36,017 nucleotides of DNA from Myxococcales bacterium (GTDB lineage Bacteria; Myxococcota_A; Polyangia; Polyangiales; JAFGIB01). The translations under genes and the position numbers were made by a program. The notes under the pieces were generated by a model. That model did not search any database. It saw only the letters and a program-made list of their open reading frames with translations, and was not told the DNA's origin. Below are positions 16,846 to 24,127 of this stretch, piece after piece (position 1 is the first letter of the stretch; every line of letters starts with the position of its first letter). The stretch covers positions 5,815-41,831 of the forward strand of contig JAPPOR010000151.1 of NCBI GenBank assembly GCA_028817905.1, written 5' to 3'.

Positions 16846-17376
16846 ATGTTTGTGATTCACCGTAGTATCGACGTGGATTTCGCTCACCACGTGCGTGGTC
16901 ATGCGGGCGGCTGCATCAACGTGCACGGCCACACCTGGAAGTTCGAGGTGGGCCTGCGGGCCCATCACCTCGATGAACGCGGCTTCGTGACGGATTTCGG
17001 CGACTTGCAGCGCCGCGTACTGGACCCCATCCACGACCTACTCGACCACAGCCTAGCGCTGGGGCGTCAGACCTATGAAGAGGCTGAGCCAGCCCTATGC
17101 GAATTGGGTCAGCGCTTGCTGTCCAGTCGTTCCGAGTGTTCCCCCGTGGCGGCCACGCCGATCACGCTAGCCGGGGCGGAGACGCGCTTCCCCGGCGGCA
17201 TGAAGGTAGCGGTGTTTCCCTTCGCCCCGACAAGTGAGCGTCTTGCCCAGTGGCTTCATCAGCTGGCGACGGGGGAACTCGCTGATGGCCGCGTTGGCGT
17301 GGCCTATGGCCGCATCTACGAGACCCTTCACCCGGTTGAATCGATAGCCGAATACCGAGGGCCCGATCCGGGCTAG
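16846..17376 (+). CDS. queD: 6-pyruvoyl-tetrahydropterin synthase/QueD family enzyme
   Basis: A 176-residue member of the PTPS/QueD family. Zinc ligands are expected from the FAHHVRGHAGGC stretch (H14/H15) and from CINVHGHTW (H27, H29), where C23 is placed as the catalytic Cys of the C-x3-HGH motif. VTDFGDLQRRV and LLDHSLAL (D68, H69) follow in family order. QueD makes 6-carboxy-tetrahydropterin for queuosine and related deazapurines; PTPS makes 6-pyruvoyl-tetrahydropterin. The C23 arrangement favours QueD, but it is longer than typical QueD by about 50 residues, with an insertion around 75-115, so the exact activity is uncertain. Its TAG stop lies at the edge of element copy E. Confidence 0.82.
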   Translation: MFVIHRSIDVDFAHHVRGHAGGCINVHGHTWKFEVGLRAHHLDERGFVTDFGDLQRRVLDPIHDLLDHSLALGRQTYEEAEPALCELGQRLLSSRSECSPVAATPITLAGAETRFPGGMKVAVFPFAPTSERLAQWLHQLATGELADGRVGVAYGRIYETLHPVESIAEYRGPDPG

Positions 17377-17512
17377 CGCGTATCCATCACCACATCACGC
17401 GCCCTCGCACAACTGCTCGACCCCGCGGGGCTTTCGCTTCAGACTCCTTTACCGAAAGCCCTGCGAAGCCGATCACTTGCACGATGATCACGTGCCCTGG
17501 TGATGGATGCGG
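17365..17512. repeat. Palindromic intergenic element, copy E (TCCATCACC arms)
   Basis: The arms read GCGTATCCATCACCAC (17378 onward) and the matching TGGTGATGGATGCGG (ending 17512). CGCGCCCTCGCACAACTGCT and CGAAAGCCCTGCGAAGCCGA lie inside. The bases just before, GATCCGGGCTAG (17365-17376), are an outer end of the other arm type and supply the queD stop. The element separates queD from the convergent SprA-like gene. Confidence 0.78.
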
Positions 17513-17513
17513 A

Positions 17514-18392
17514 TTACTCCGCTTCTTGTAGCTTTCTGCGACCGAACGCAGTCTGACCGCTGAAGGCGCGGCTACTGCGAAAACGGTTGATCGCGCTCGC
17601 GATCTCCGAACCGGCTTCTTGTCCGCCAGCGTTCCTTTGTTGGGTGGACTGTTTGGCGTCTTGGCCAACATCAGCAGCTGTGAAACCGTCATCTTCGAAG
17701 AGGGTGCTGCGATCGGCCCGTCGTGAGTCGTCGTCCTCGCCGGTATAGTCGTCCTGTCGTTGCTCGTGGAGCTCGCGGCGCGCCTTGGCCTCCGTGCGCG
17801 CGGCTTCTGCGGCCACACGCCGATCCTGAGGTGACGGTTGCGCCGGAGCGAGGGCAGCCCGGCGCACCACGCGCATCTTGTCGATCGTGGCTTCGGGGTC
17901 GTTCGGGACGGGGGCCGCATCAATGCTTACCTCCCCGCCCACAGCGTATAGCTCGCCATCCGGTCCGCGTTCGTAGTCATAGGATGGGTGGCCTGCGTAG
18001 CGACCACCCGCCGAAGCGTGGGCCTGCTCATGCGCTCGCACCTCGCGGTCGCGTTGCTCCAGTTCGCGGGTCTCCTGCTGCTCCTCGGGGGTCTCCTCCT
18101 TCGGCTTGCGCGGATCTTCGGGTTCTGCCTCTTCGGCGGCGCTCTGCGGCTGTCCGGCAGCACCCTGGGGCGCGACCGTGCTGTTGTGCGACTGCGTGCC
18201 GTCCCTTCCTGGGTCGTCTCCGGAGGCTTCGCTGCCTCGTTCGGACCTCTGGATTCGCTCACCCGCCGATAGCCCTTCGCTGGAGCCCTGATAGCCCGCG
18301 GGCGAGTGCGGGTCGAGGGACGTTCCGCGTGCCGGCTGGTTGTGCGCGTGGAGCAGCGCCTGGCGGCTCGTGTCAGACAGTGAGGAGATCAT
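17514..18392 (-). CDS. SprA-like putative HExxH metalloprotease
   Basis: A 292-residue protein of the SprA-related family (putative metalloprotease, function unknown). I start it at ATG (complement of 18390-18392), preceded by GAGG at a good distance. The first ~90 residues are polar and low in complexity, then an acidic helix rich in E/Q (PKEETPEEQQETRELEQRDREV) leads into the only conserved core: VRAHEQAHASAGG, where HEQAH (121-125) is an HExxH zinc motif, followed by YERGPDGELYAVGGEVSID. The C-terminus is charged and unstructured. There is no signal peptide, so it should be cytoplasmic or exported by an unusual route. It lies 89 bp downstream of the small conserved protein on the same strand. 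Confidence 0.83.
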   Translation of the reverse strand: MISSLSDTSRQALLHAHNQPARGTSLDPHSPAGYQGSSEGLSAGERIQRSERGSEASGDDPGRDGTQSHNSTVAPQGAAGQPQSAAEEAEPEDPRKPKEETPEEQQETRELEQRDREVRAHEQAHASAGGRYAGHPSYDYERGPDGELYAVGGEVSIDAAPVPNDPEATIDKMRVVRRAALAPAQPSPQDRRVAAEAARTEAKARRELHEQRQDDYTGEDDDSRRADRSTLFEDDGFTAADVGQDAKQSTQQRNAGGQEAGSEIASAINRFRSSRAFSGQTAFGRRKLQEAE

Positions 18393-18481
18393 CGCATACC
18401 TCGTGATGGATTCCGTCACAGGGGCATGCGGATGATTCCAACTGCAACTTGAGAAAAAAAACGCCTGAGCCTGAAAGAAAG

Positions 18482-18847
18482 CTACTCGAAGCGCTCGTAC
18501 ACCGCCTGCAGCAGTGCTGGTCGCATCGAATCTTCCAGCGTTCTCGCGGTTTGTCCGTCGGTCTTCGTCTTGTAGAGCAGGGCCGCCACGTCGCGGGCAA
18601 GCGCTTCGAACTCCTGTGGGTCGAACGCGTACATGTCTTCGCTCATGACGATCGCGAATGGCCAAAACTTGGCAACCGTCGTTGCGACGTTGCGCAGATC
18701 GCACGTCTCTATCCGGGCACCGGGAATGTCCGTTGCCGTGCGCTGCGCAGCCCGAATCAGTTCTTCAGGTCCACCCACCACTACGATGACTGTAGAGAGA
18801 CTGGTCTCGACCGTGTCCCGTTCGCGCATGGCTTCAAACGGTACCAT
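18482..18847 (-). CDS. Conserved small protein, unknown function
   Basis: A 121-residue soluble protein; an internal Met at residue 7 is an alternative start, and no strong ribosome site favours either. After a charged start, the core alternates strand and helix: STVIVVVGGPEELIRAAQRTA, IPGARIETCDL, FWPFAIVMSEDMYAFDPQEFEALARDVAALLY. This resembles a receiver-like alpha/beta fold, and the PFAIVMSEDMYAFDPxEF stretch reads like a conserved motif in myxobacterial hypothetical proteins. No catalytic set is visible. It is followed on the same strand by the SprA-like gene, with a T8 run in between, so co-transcription is possible but not certain. Confidence 0.62.
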   Translation of the reverse strand: MVPFEAMRERDTVETSLSTVIVVVGGPEELIRAAQRTATDIPGARIETCDLRNVATTVAKFWPFAIVMSEDMYAFDPQEFEALARDVAALLYKTKTDGQTARTLEDSMRPALLQAVYERFE

Positions 18848-19038
18848 GAACGCAACGTCGGACCCAAAAGGGGACGGTCCGCGCAGGGCGCGCGGTGTGC
18901 GGATAGCGATCGCTCCCTGAACCCAAGCTCAGCGTACGCGCGCTTGCTCCCTTATGTGGTCGTTGAGCGACATGCCCGCATGCTGGGCGGATCGCGGGCA
19001 TGGGTGGGTGTGCCGCCCGCTTTGACGCGAGTGCTACC

Positions 19039-20844
19039 ATGAGCCGTATGAACTCGGTCTCCGAGGCGCAGGCGCGCGTGGGTCGTGTTGTTGCCGGGAA
19101 GTACACGCTGGAGCGCTTGCTTGGGGAAGGTGGCATGGGCGCGGTGTACGTGGCTGAGCACGCCTTTACCAAGCGAGCGGTGGCGGTCAAGTTGATGCAT
19201 GCGGCGTTCACCAAGTCGCGAGTTGCCGCTGAGCGCTTCATTCGGGAGGCGCAAGCACCGAGCAAGATTGGGCACCCGGGTTTGGCCCAGGTCCTCGACG
19301 GGGGCTACGACTCGGACGGCACCCTCTATCTGGTGCTCGAGCTGCTGTCAGGTGGCACCTTGGCGGAGGCGATGCGCGGGGGCGATCTTGAGGTCGAAGA
19401 CCTGGCCGAGATTGGCATTGAGCTGCTGGACGCACTCGAGGCCGCGCACGGCGCTGGGTTCATCCATCGCGACATCAAGCCCGAGAACATTTTTTTGGCC
19501 GACGACGGGAAGGGCGGCACACAGGTCAAGCTACTCGACTTCGGCATCGCGAGTCTGGCACAGACCGACCAGCACCTCACGATGACCGGCGCTATCCTCG
19601 GTACGCCCCTGTACATGAGTCCGGAGCAGGCGAAGGGTCAGAGTGTGGACGCCAGTTCCGACCTGTGGGCCGTCGGGGCTGTGTTGTACTCTGCCTTTGC
19701 GGGGCGCCCACCGTTCTCCGGGGATACCTACAACGCACTGATCGTCTCAATCGCGACCAGCGAACATGTGCCGTTGCAGCAGCTTCGCCCCGGGTTGCCA
19801 CAGCCCCTTCTGCATGTGATCGAGCGGGCGCTGCGCAAGGACCGCGGTCGGCGCTGGCGCAGCGCGACGCACATGCGAGAGGCCCTTTGCGGTGCGTTGG
19901 CGAGGGCTGCCCGCACAGCTGCCGAAAGCGGTGTTCGGACGATGGCTCAAGCAGGAGCGGACGCACGGGGCCCGGGCCCCGCGCAGGGCGAACCCGGCGG
20001 GTCCGGCCCCGAGACGCGCCGTCACCGTCCGCAAGCCGTGCCCTTGGCGGCTCTTTCCCGTGCGGCAGGGCAGACGGAGGCTGGCCCGTTCCGCAGTGGT
20101 GCACCGTCGAGCATGGTCAGGGCCCCCTGGTTTTGGGGGGCATTGGCCGGCGCTCTGGTACTGATGGCGGGGGTGGGAATGGTTCTGAGCCGGGGCCAAT
20201 CCGGTGACACGGTTCGTCGGGCAGACCTGGATCCGACGCCCGCCGGGGCCGCGCCGCGGCAGGCTCCGAACACGAAGCATCGCCGGTCGGTGGAGCCCGA
20301 GGGTGCCGAAGCAGCGCGCGGGGCGTTGCCCCGGGCGGCCCAGCCGGAGCCCGTTGTCACAGGCATGGACTCACCCCGAGAGGTTGGCAAGGTGGCGGGC
20401 GAACCGGACACGCGGCCTAGGAGGGCGCCAGCAGGGGCTGGTTCCCATGTGGGTGCGAAGCCCGCACGCCGTCCTGCCGGCCAGTTTGACACGTTCGACA
20501 CGCCCAGCCACGCCCCCGGCAGGATCAGCACCGAGGTGCTTGCGCGGATCGTGGCCCAACACCGCCCGGACCTTGAGCGATGCTACCAAGATACGCTCGC
20601 AGAGGCTCTCGTTCATGATCCCGCAGCTGCGGCCGCCCCCGTGCGTATCGATGTGACCCTGCACGTTGCCGCGAATGGGGCGGTCAACCGTACCGGCCTC
20701 CGGGGCTCCTCCAACGGGCGTCTCGAGGCATGCCTGCGACGGGGCTTCGGGAGTCTTGCGTTCCCGGCGCCTGGGGCGGCCACCGAGGTTGCCTTCCCGT
20801 TGGTGTTTCAGCCAGCCATCCTAGGCGGTGGTGCGCCGGAATAA
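19039..20844 (+). CDS. Membrane-anchored Ser/Thr protein kinase with AgmX-like C-terminus
   Basis: A 601-residue Hanks-type kinase. I start it at ATG 19039 (MSRMNS), about 18 residues before the kinase fold; ATG 19048 is equally possible. The kinase domain (about 22-285) has the Gly loop [13 protein letters not shown]51, HRDIKPEN with D145, DFG at 167-169 and [11 protein letters not shown] Pro/Ala/Gly linker, one helix (about 362-384) and a further disordered stretch follow. The last ~90 residues ([16 protein letters not shown] ... [20 protein letters not shown]) match the AgmX/PglI C-terminal type, which in myxobacteria occurs on motility and envelope proteins. The kinase should face the cytoplasm and the tail the periplasm. 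Substrates are unknown. Confidence 0.92.
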   Translation: MSRMNSVSEAQARVGRVVAGKYTLERLLGEGGMGAVYVAEHAFTKRAVAVKLMHAAFTKSRVAAERFIREAQAPSKIGHPGLAQVLDGGYDSDGTLYLVLELLSGGTLAEAMRGGDLEVEDLAEIGIELLDALEAAHGAGFIHRDIKPENIFLADDGKGGTQVKLLDFGIASLAQTDQHLTMTGAILGTPLYMSPEQAKGQSVDASSDLWAVGAVLYSAFAGRPPFSGDTYNALIVSIATSEHVPLQQLRPGLPQPLLHVIERALRKDRGRRWRSATHMREALCGALARAARTAAESGVRTMAQAGADARGPGPAQGEPGGSGPETRRHRPQAVPLAALSRAAGQTEAGPFRSGAPSSMVRAPWFWGALAGALVLMAGVGMVLSRGQSGDTVRRADLDPTPAGAAPRQAPNTKHRRSVEPEGAEAARGALPRAAQPEPVVTGMDSPREVGKVAGEPDTRPRRAPAGAGSHVGAKPARRPAGQFDTFDTPSHAPGRISTEVLARIVAQHRPDLERCYQDTLAEALVHDPAAAAAPVRIDVTLHVAANGAVNRTGLRGSSNGRLEACLRRGFGSLAFPAPGAATEVAFPLVFQPAILGGGAPE

Positions 20845-20919
20845 CTAGCTAGTCTGCGGAGCTCATGAATGGAGTGTGGGCGGCCGGGGAGTATGGCGTG
20901 TGGCAGGCTTGCCCGCTGT

Positions 20920-20972
20920 CGTCAACCTTGCTGGAGAGTGGACACTCCAGTCGGTGTCAGCAAGCCGAATTC
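20920..20972. other. Nested inverted repeats after the kinase gene
   Basis: Between the kinase and MaoC genes (273 bp with no gene) an inner imperfect inverted repeat CTGGAGAGT-GG-ACACTCCAG lies inside an outer CTTGC...GCAAG pair. It could form a branched hairpin but has no T-run, so a terminator role is only a guess. Confidence 0.35.
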
Positions 20973-21117
20973 CGGTGTGATCCACCCGCGAGGTCGGGTG
21001 ATTTCGCAGTGGTTTCGCCAGTTGCCCTCCGGCCGTGAACCCGGTAAGAACGGCTGTTCTACAACTTCCAATCAGGCCTGCTTGTGAACTGCAAGAGCCG
21101 GCAACCCATGGTGAGAC

Positions 21118-21600
21118 ATGTCCGCAAACGCTGAGAAAGGTATCGCGATCTTCCAACAGTACGTCGGGAAGGAGGAAGCGGCTGGGGACTGGTTCGAGGT
21201 CACCCAGGAGCGCATCAACCAGTTTGCCGACTGTACTTTGGATCACCAGTTCATCCACGTGGACCCGGAGAAGTGCAAGGAAATGTCGCCCTTCGGGGTT
21301 CCGATCGCCCATGGCTTCCTGACCCTATCGATGCTGACCCACCTCGCTACCAGCGTGAAGGTCGAATACGGCCAGGGCTACGCGGGGATCGTCGCCGGTG
21401 TGAACTACGGCTTCGAAAAGGTCCGGTTCCCTTCGCCCGTCAAGGTCAACTCTCGCATTCGGTTGGTGCGGACCTTAGCTGCCGCGGAGTTGAAAGGAGC
21501 CACCGCCATACAGCTAACCCATACCTGCAAGATCGAGATCGAGGGAGAGGCCAAGCCAGCCTGCGTGGCCGACTGGCTCACGCGCCTCGTGTATGGCTAG
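21118..21600 (+). CDS. MaoC-type (R)-enoyl-CoA hydratase / acyl dehydratase
   Basis: A 160-residue single hot-dog domain of the MaoC/NodN-like group, which hydrates 2-enoyl-CoA to (R)-3-hydroxyacyl-CoA. The active-site segment reads NQFADCTLDHQFIHVDPEKC (residues 34-53), giving catalytic D42 and H47 in the D-x4-H pattern, followed by FGVPIAHGFLTLSM. The VNYGFEKVRFPSPVKVNSRIR strand is also family-typical. A fatty-acid or polyhydroxyalkanoate role is likely; it is not linked here to a specific pathway, although a thiolase lies 6 kb away. The stop overlaps that of the convergent HDOD gene by 3 bases. Confidence 0.9.
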   Translation: MSANAEKGIAIFQQYVGKEEAAGDWFEVTQERINQFADCTLDHQFIHVDPEKCKEMSPFGVPIAHGFLTLSMLTHLATSVKVEYGQGYAGIVAGVNYGFEKVRFPSPVKVNSRIRLVRTLAAAELKGATAIQLTHTCKIEIEGEAKPACVADWLTRLVYG

Positions 21601-22424
21601 TGATACTTGGTCATGGTGGTGTCGAGGGGGTTAAATCCGCCGCTGACGCCTCCATGCCCTTGGCGGGCCCGGTGGCTTCCGGTTCGGTCGGGCAGGGTGT
21701 CCCAGTGGAAAGCTCCGCCGTGGGCTTCGCAGATCTTGTGCGCTTGGTGGACCACGTCTGCCACGCGTCCAGCGGCGTCCGCGTGGCCCGGTTCCGGGCT
21801 CGTCAGCTGCTGCAACGCGCGCACCGGGACGTCCGGCAGCCGCCAGGCAAAGAGCAATCGGGCCGATAGTTCCGTGGGGTGACACCCAAAACGTTCGAGG
21901 CAGGCAGCGTGCAACGAATGCCCGCGCTTCCCGGCAAGCAGGTGTTGGAACGTGTCCGGAAGGAAGCGTGCTAGGGCTACAGCGCCAAGCTCGTGGAGCA
22001 GTCCGGCCAGATATGCGGCGTCCGGGTCCGCCCCTTCGGCGGTTGCCAGATGTTCCGCCAGGACCGCCACATTCAAGGCGTGGTCCAGGTACACCTGGAT
22101 GTCGAAGTCATACGGAATCCCAAATCCCCTGACGACCTCCAAGGTGGCAATCTCGCGCGCCACGACAGGGAGGCCCAGCTGCTGGGCGGCGCCCGCAATC
22201 TTCATGGGTGTCCCTGGGCCGGTGGCCGGTGCGCGGGCGGCTGCCTTGAGGACATGCGCGGCCAAGCTGGGATCGCGTTCCAAGAGCATGGCCGCGTCCT
22301 CCAAGGTCACGCTGTCATCCTCCAGGGCTGCCGACAACAGCAGGTGGTGTTCGGCCAGCACCGGCAGGCTCTCGACCCGGTCGAGAAGCGTCAACAGGGC
22401 GGCTGGGTCGGGGCGCCCTGTCAC
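21597..22424 (-). CDS. HDOD-domain protein
   Basis: A 275-residue protein whose first ~200 residues form an HDOD domain, the HD-like output module common in bacterial signalling. Signature stretches are LESLP-like VESLPVLAEHHLLLSAALEDDSVTLEDAAMLLERDPSLAAHVLKAA, IAGAAQQLGLPVVARE and AYLAGLLHELGAVALARFLP. The HD dyad of true hydrolases is not conserved, as usual in HDOD. The C-terminal 70 residues have no recognised domain. There is no receiver or GGDEF partner in the protein. Convergent with the MaoC gene; role in regulation is inferred from family only. Confidence 0.82.
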   Translation of the reverse strand: MTGRPDPAALLTLLDRVESLPVLAEHHLLLSAALEDDSVTLEDAAMLLERDPSLAAHVLKAAARAPATGPGTPMKIAGAAQQLGLPVVAREIATLEVVRGFGIPYDFDIQVYLDHALNVAVLAEHLATAEGADPDAAYLAGLLHELGAVALARFLPDTFQHLLAGKRGHSLHAACLERFGCHPTELSARLLFAWRLPDVPVRALQQLTSPEPGHADAAGRVADVVHQAHKICEAHGGAFHWDTLPDRTGSHRARQGHGGVSGGFNPLDTTMTKYH

Positions 22425-22775
22425 CGGCTTTCGGCTCCGGCTTGCGCGTGGCTTCCGATACTACGGCCTCGCATGTTAGCCACTAACGGCCACCCGTCAT
22501 GGAAACAGAAGGTGGACCGTTGCAGCGGCCCGGTGTCCGAGGTCGTTCCAAGCGATCGGGCTGAGTGGTTGCATCCGGCGGCTCGGCCGGCCTTTGCGCA
22601 CGCCGCGGCAGTTGCGAGGGTTTGACGAAAAGCAGGTAAAATCAAGTGCTTATTTGATCTGCGCGCGCTTCAGAACGGGAACCGGGCTAGGCTTGCATGG
22701 GGCCTGGCCCTATAGGCCTTCCCAGTCCGTGTTGGCTCGCTTGCCAGCCCGGCCAACGACACGCGAGGTGTATTG

Positions 22776-22958
22776 GTGGACATCAACGACAGCGAGGCGC
22801 GCAAGCTGCGCATAGCGAGACGCATCGCGCTGGTGATCGGAACGATCGTCGGGCTGATTTTTATGGGGGCGGGTACGCTCGGGTACATCTACTTCGCCTA
22901 CGATCGCCCCGCCAAGGAGGTGTTGCTGGGGAGTTCAGAGCCGGAAGCCGGGCCCTAG
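22776..22958 (+). CDS. Small one-helix membrane protein
   Basis: A 60-residue protein starting at GTG 22776 (a TTG is directly in front), with AGGTG a few bases upstream. It has a basic N-terminus (SEARKLRIARRI), a single transmembrane helix (IALVIGTIVGLIFMGAGTLGYIYFAY) and a short acidic tail. No family is recognised. The TAG stop is the beginning of element copy F. The 350 bp upstream, back to the HDOD gene, hold no other gene that I can support. Small size makes this call moderate. Confidence 0.58.
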   Translation: MDINDSEARKLRIARRIALVIGTIVGLIFMGAGTLGYIYFAYDRPAKEVLLGSSEPEAGP

Positions 22959-23120
22959 CCCGGATTATTCATCAACGCCACATCGCCTCGCTTGGTCTTC
23001 GACTTCACAGCGCTTTCGGCTCCCTCGCAAATACAGGCAGTATGTGGGTCGGTCGCCGAAAAGCCCTGTGAAGCGGAATCCCTGCGCGATCCGACGCGGC
23101 GTTGATGAATAGTCCGGGCT
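22957..23120. repeat. Palindromic intergenic element, copy F (best-preserved ends)
   Basis: The terminal arms AGCCCGGATTATTCATCAACGCC and the complementary GGCGTTGATGAATA, then GTCCGGGCT, match over 23 bp with one mismatch. Inside, CTTCACAGCGCTTTCGGC pairs with GCCGAAAAGCCCTGTGAAG. It sits between the one-helix protein, whose stop it supplies, and the HIT gene. Confidence 0.85.
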
Positions 23121-23165
23121 AGCTCAAGTTGGCTTCTGGTGGGTGCAAAGGGCTATGCTCCCGCC

Positions 23166-23579
23166 ATGGCGACTACCCTGTTCACACGCATCATTGAGGG
23201 GGAGATCCCCTGTCACAAGGTCTATGAAGACCCGCAGGTCTTCGCATTCCTCGACATCGGGCCACTCGCACCGGGCCACACCCTTGTGATTCCCAAGCAC
23301 CCGGTAGAGCGCCTGGAAGACCTCTCCGAAGATTCGGCGGCCGCGCTTGGACGAGCCCTGCCGCGTATCGCCCGAGCCGTCCTTGCAGCAAGCGGCGCTG
23401 CTGACTACCACGTGATCCAAAAGAACGGAGCTTCGGCAGGGCAGGTTGTTCCGCATGTTCACTTCCACATCATCCCGAAGTTCACAGACCAGGGCCTTGG
23501 GGTGACCTGGAAGCCCGGCGAGCTTTCGTCGGACGATGGGCGGACGATGGCCGCGAAGATCGTGGAACGGTTGGCATGA
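23166..23579 (+). CDS. HIT-family (Hint-type) nucleotide-binding protein
   Basis: A 137-residue histidine-triad protein starting at ATG 23166, as homologues begin shortly before TLFTRIIEGEIPCHKVYED; an upstream in-frame start is rejected. The fold shows FAFLDIGPLAPGHTLVIPKHPVERL and the triad HVHFHIIP, whose last His acts in hydrolysis of phosphoramidates of AMP-type compounds. It is typical of the Hint branch (purine nucleoside phosphoramidase). Physiological substrate unknown. Its stop overlaps the orn start (ATGA), forming a two-gene operon. Confidence 0.93.
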   Translation: MATTLFTRIIEGEIPCHKVYEDPQVFAFLDIGPLAPGHTLVIPKHPVERLEDLSEDSAAALGRALPRIARAVLAASGAADYHVIQKNGASAGQVVPHVHFHIIPKFTDQGLGVTWKPGELSSDDGRTMAAKIVERLA

Positions 23580-24127
23580 GCCGCAACCAGTCGCCCGACC
23601 ATCTCGTGTGGCTCGACCTGGAGATGACCGGGCTCGATGCCGAGCGAGACGTGATCCTGCAGGCGGCCGTCATCATCACGGACGCACAACTGCAGCCGCT
23701 CGAGTCCCTCGTGATCGACATTTGGCAACCCGAGACCGCCCTTGCCAGCATGACGCCGTTTGTTCGCAACATGCACGAAGGGAACGGCCTGATAGAGCGT
23801 GTACGCGCATCCACAGTGGACCTCCAGCAAGCGCAGGCTCGCCTACTGGCCCCGATCGCGGGTTGGTGCGAATACCCGGCAACCCTGTGCGGCAACAGTG
23901 TGGGCACGGACAAACGCTTCCTCGAGCGCTGGATGCCGGCGGTCGCCGGGTACTTGCACTACCGGATTTTGGACGTGAGCAGTCTCAAGCTGATCGCACA
24001 ACGGTGGTACGGTCCCGAGACCCAATTTGACAAGCCGACCGATCGCGAGCACGACGCCTTGTTCGACATCGAAAACTCAATCGCCGAGCTGGCTCACTAT
24101 CGCAGGCACCTGCTCCGTTCCATTTAG
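23576..24127 (+). CDS. orn: Oligoribonuclease
   Basis: A 183-residue DEDDh exonuclease that degrades dinucleotides and short RNAs left by larger RNases, including pGpG from cyclic-di-GMP breakdown. The first acidic pair is in WLDLEMTGLD (D14 and E16), the third Asp in CGNSVGTDKRFLERWMP, and the final H and D in EHDALFDIENSIAELAHYR. In exo I the usual Glu after 'I-I-E' is Gln (VILQAAVIITD). Length and order match E. coli Orn. It is cotranscribed with the HIT gene and ends directly against the convergent TIR-like gene. Confidence 0.95.
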   Translation: MSRNQSPDHLVWLDLEMTGLDAERDVILQAAVIITDAQLQPLESLVIDIWQPETALASMTPFVRNMHEGNGLIERVRASTVDLQQAQARLLAPIAGWCEYPATLCGNSVGTDKRFLERWMPAVAGYLHYRILDVSSLKLIAQRWYGPETQFDKPTDREHDALFDIENSIAELAHYRRHLLRSI

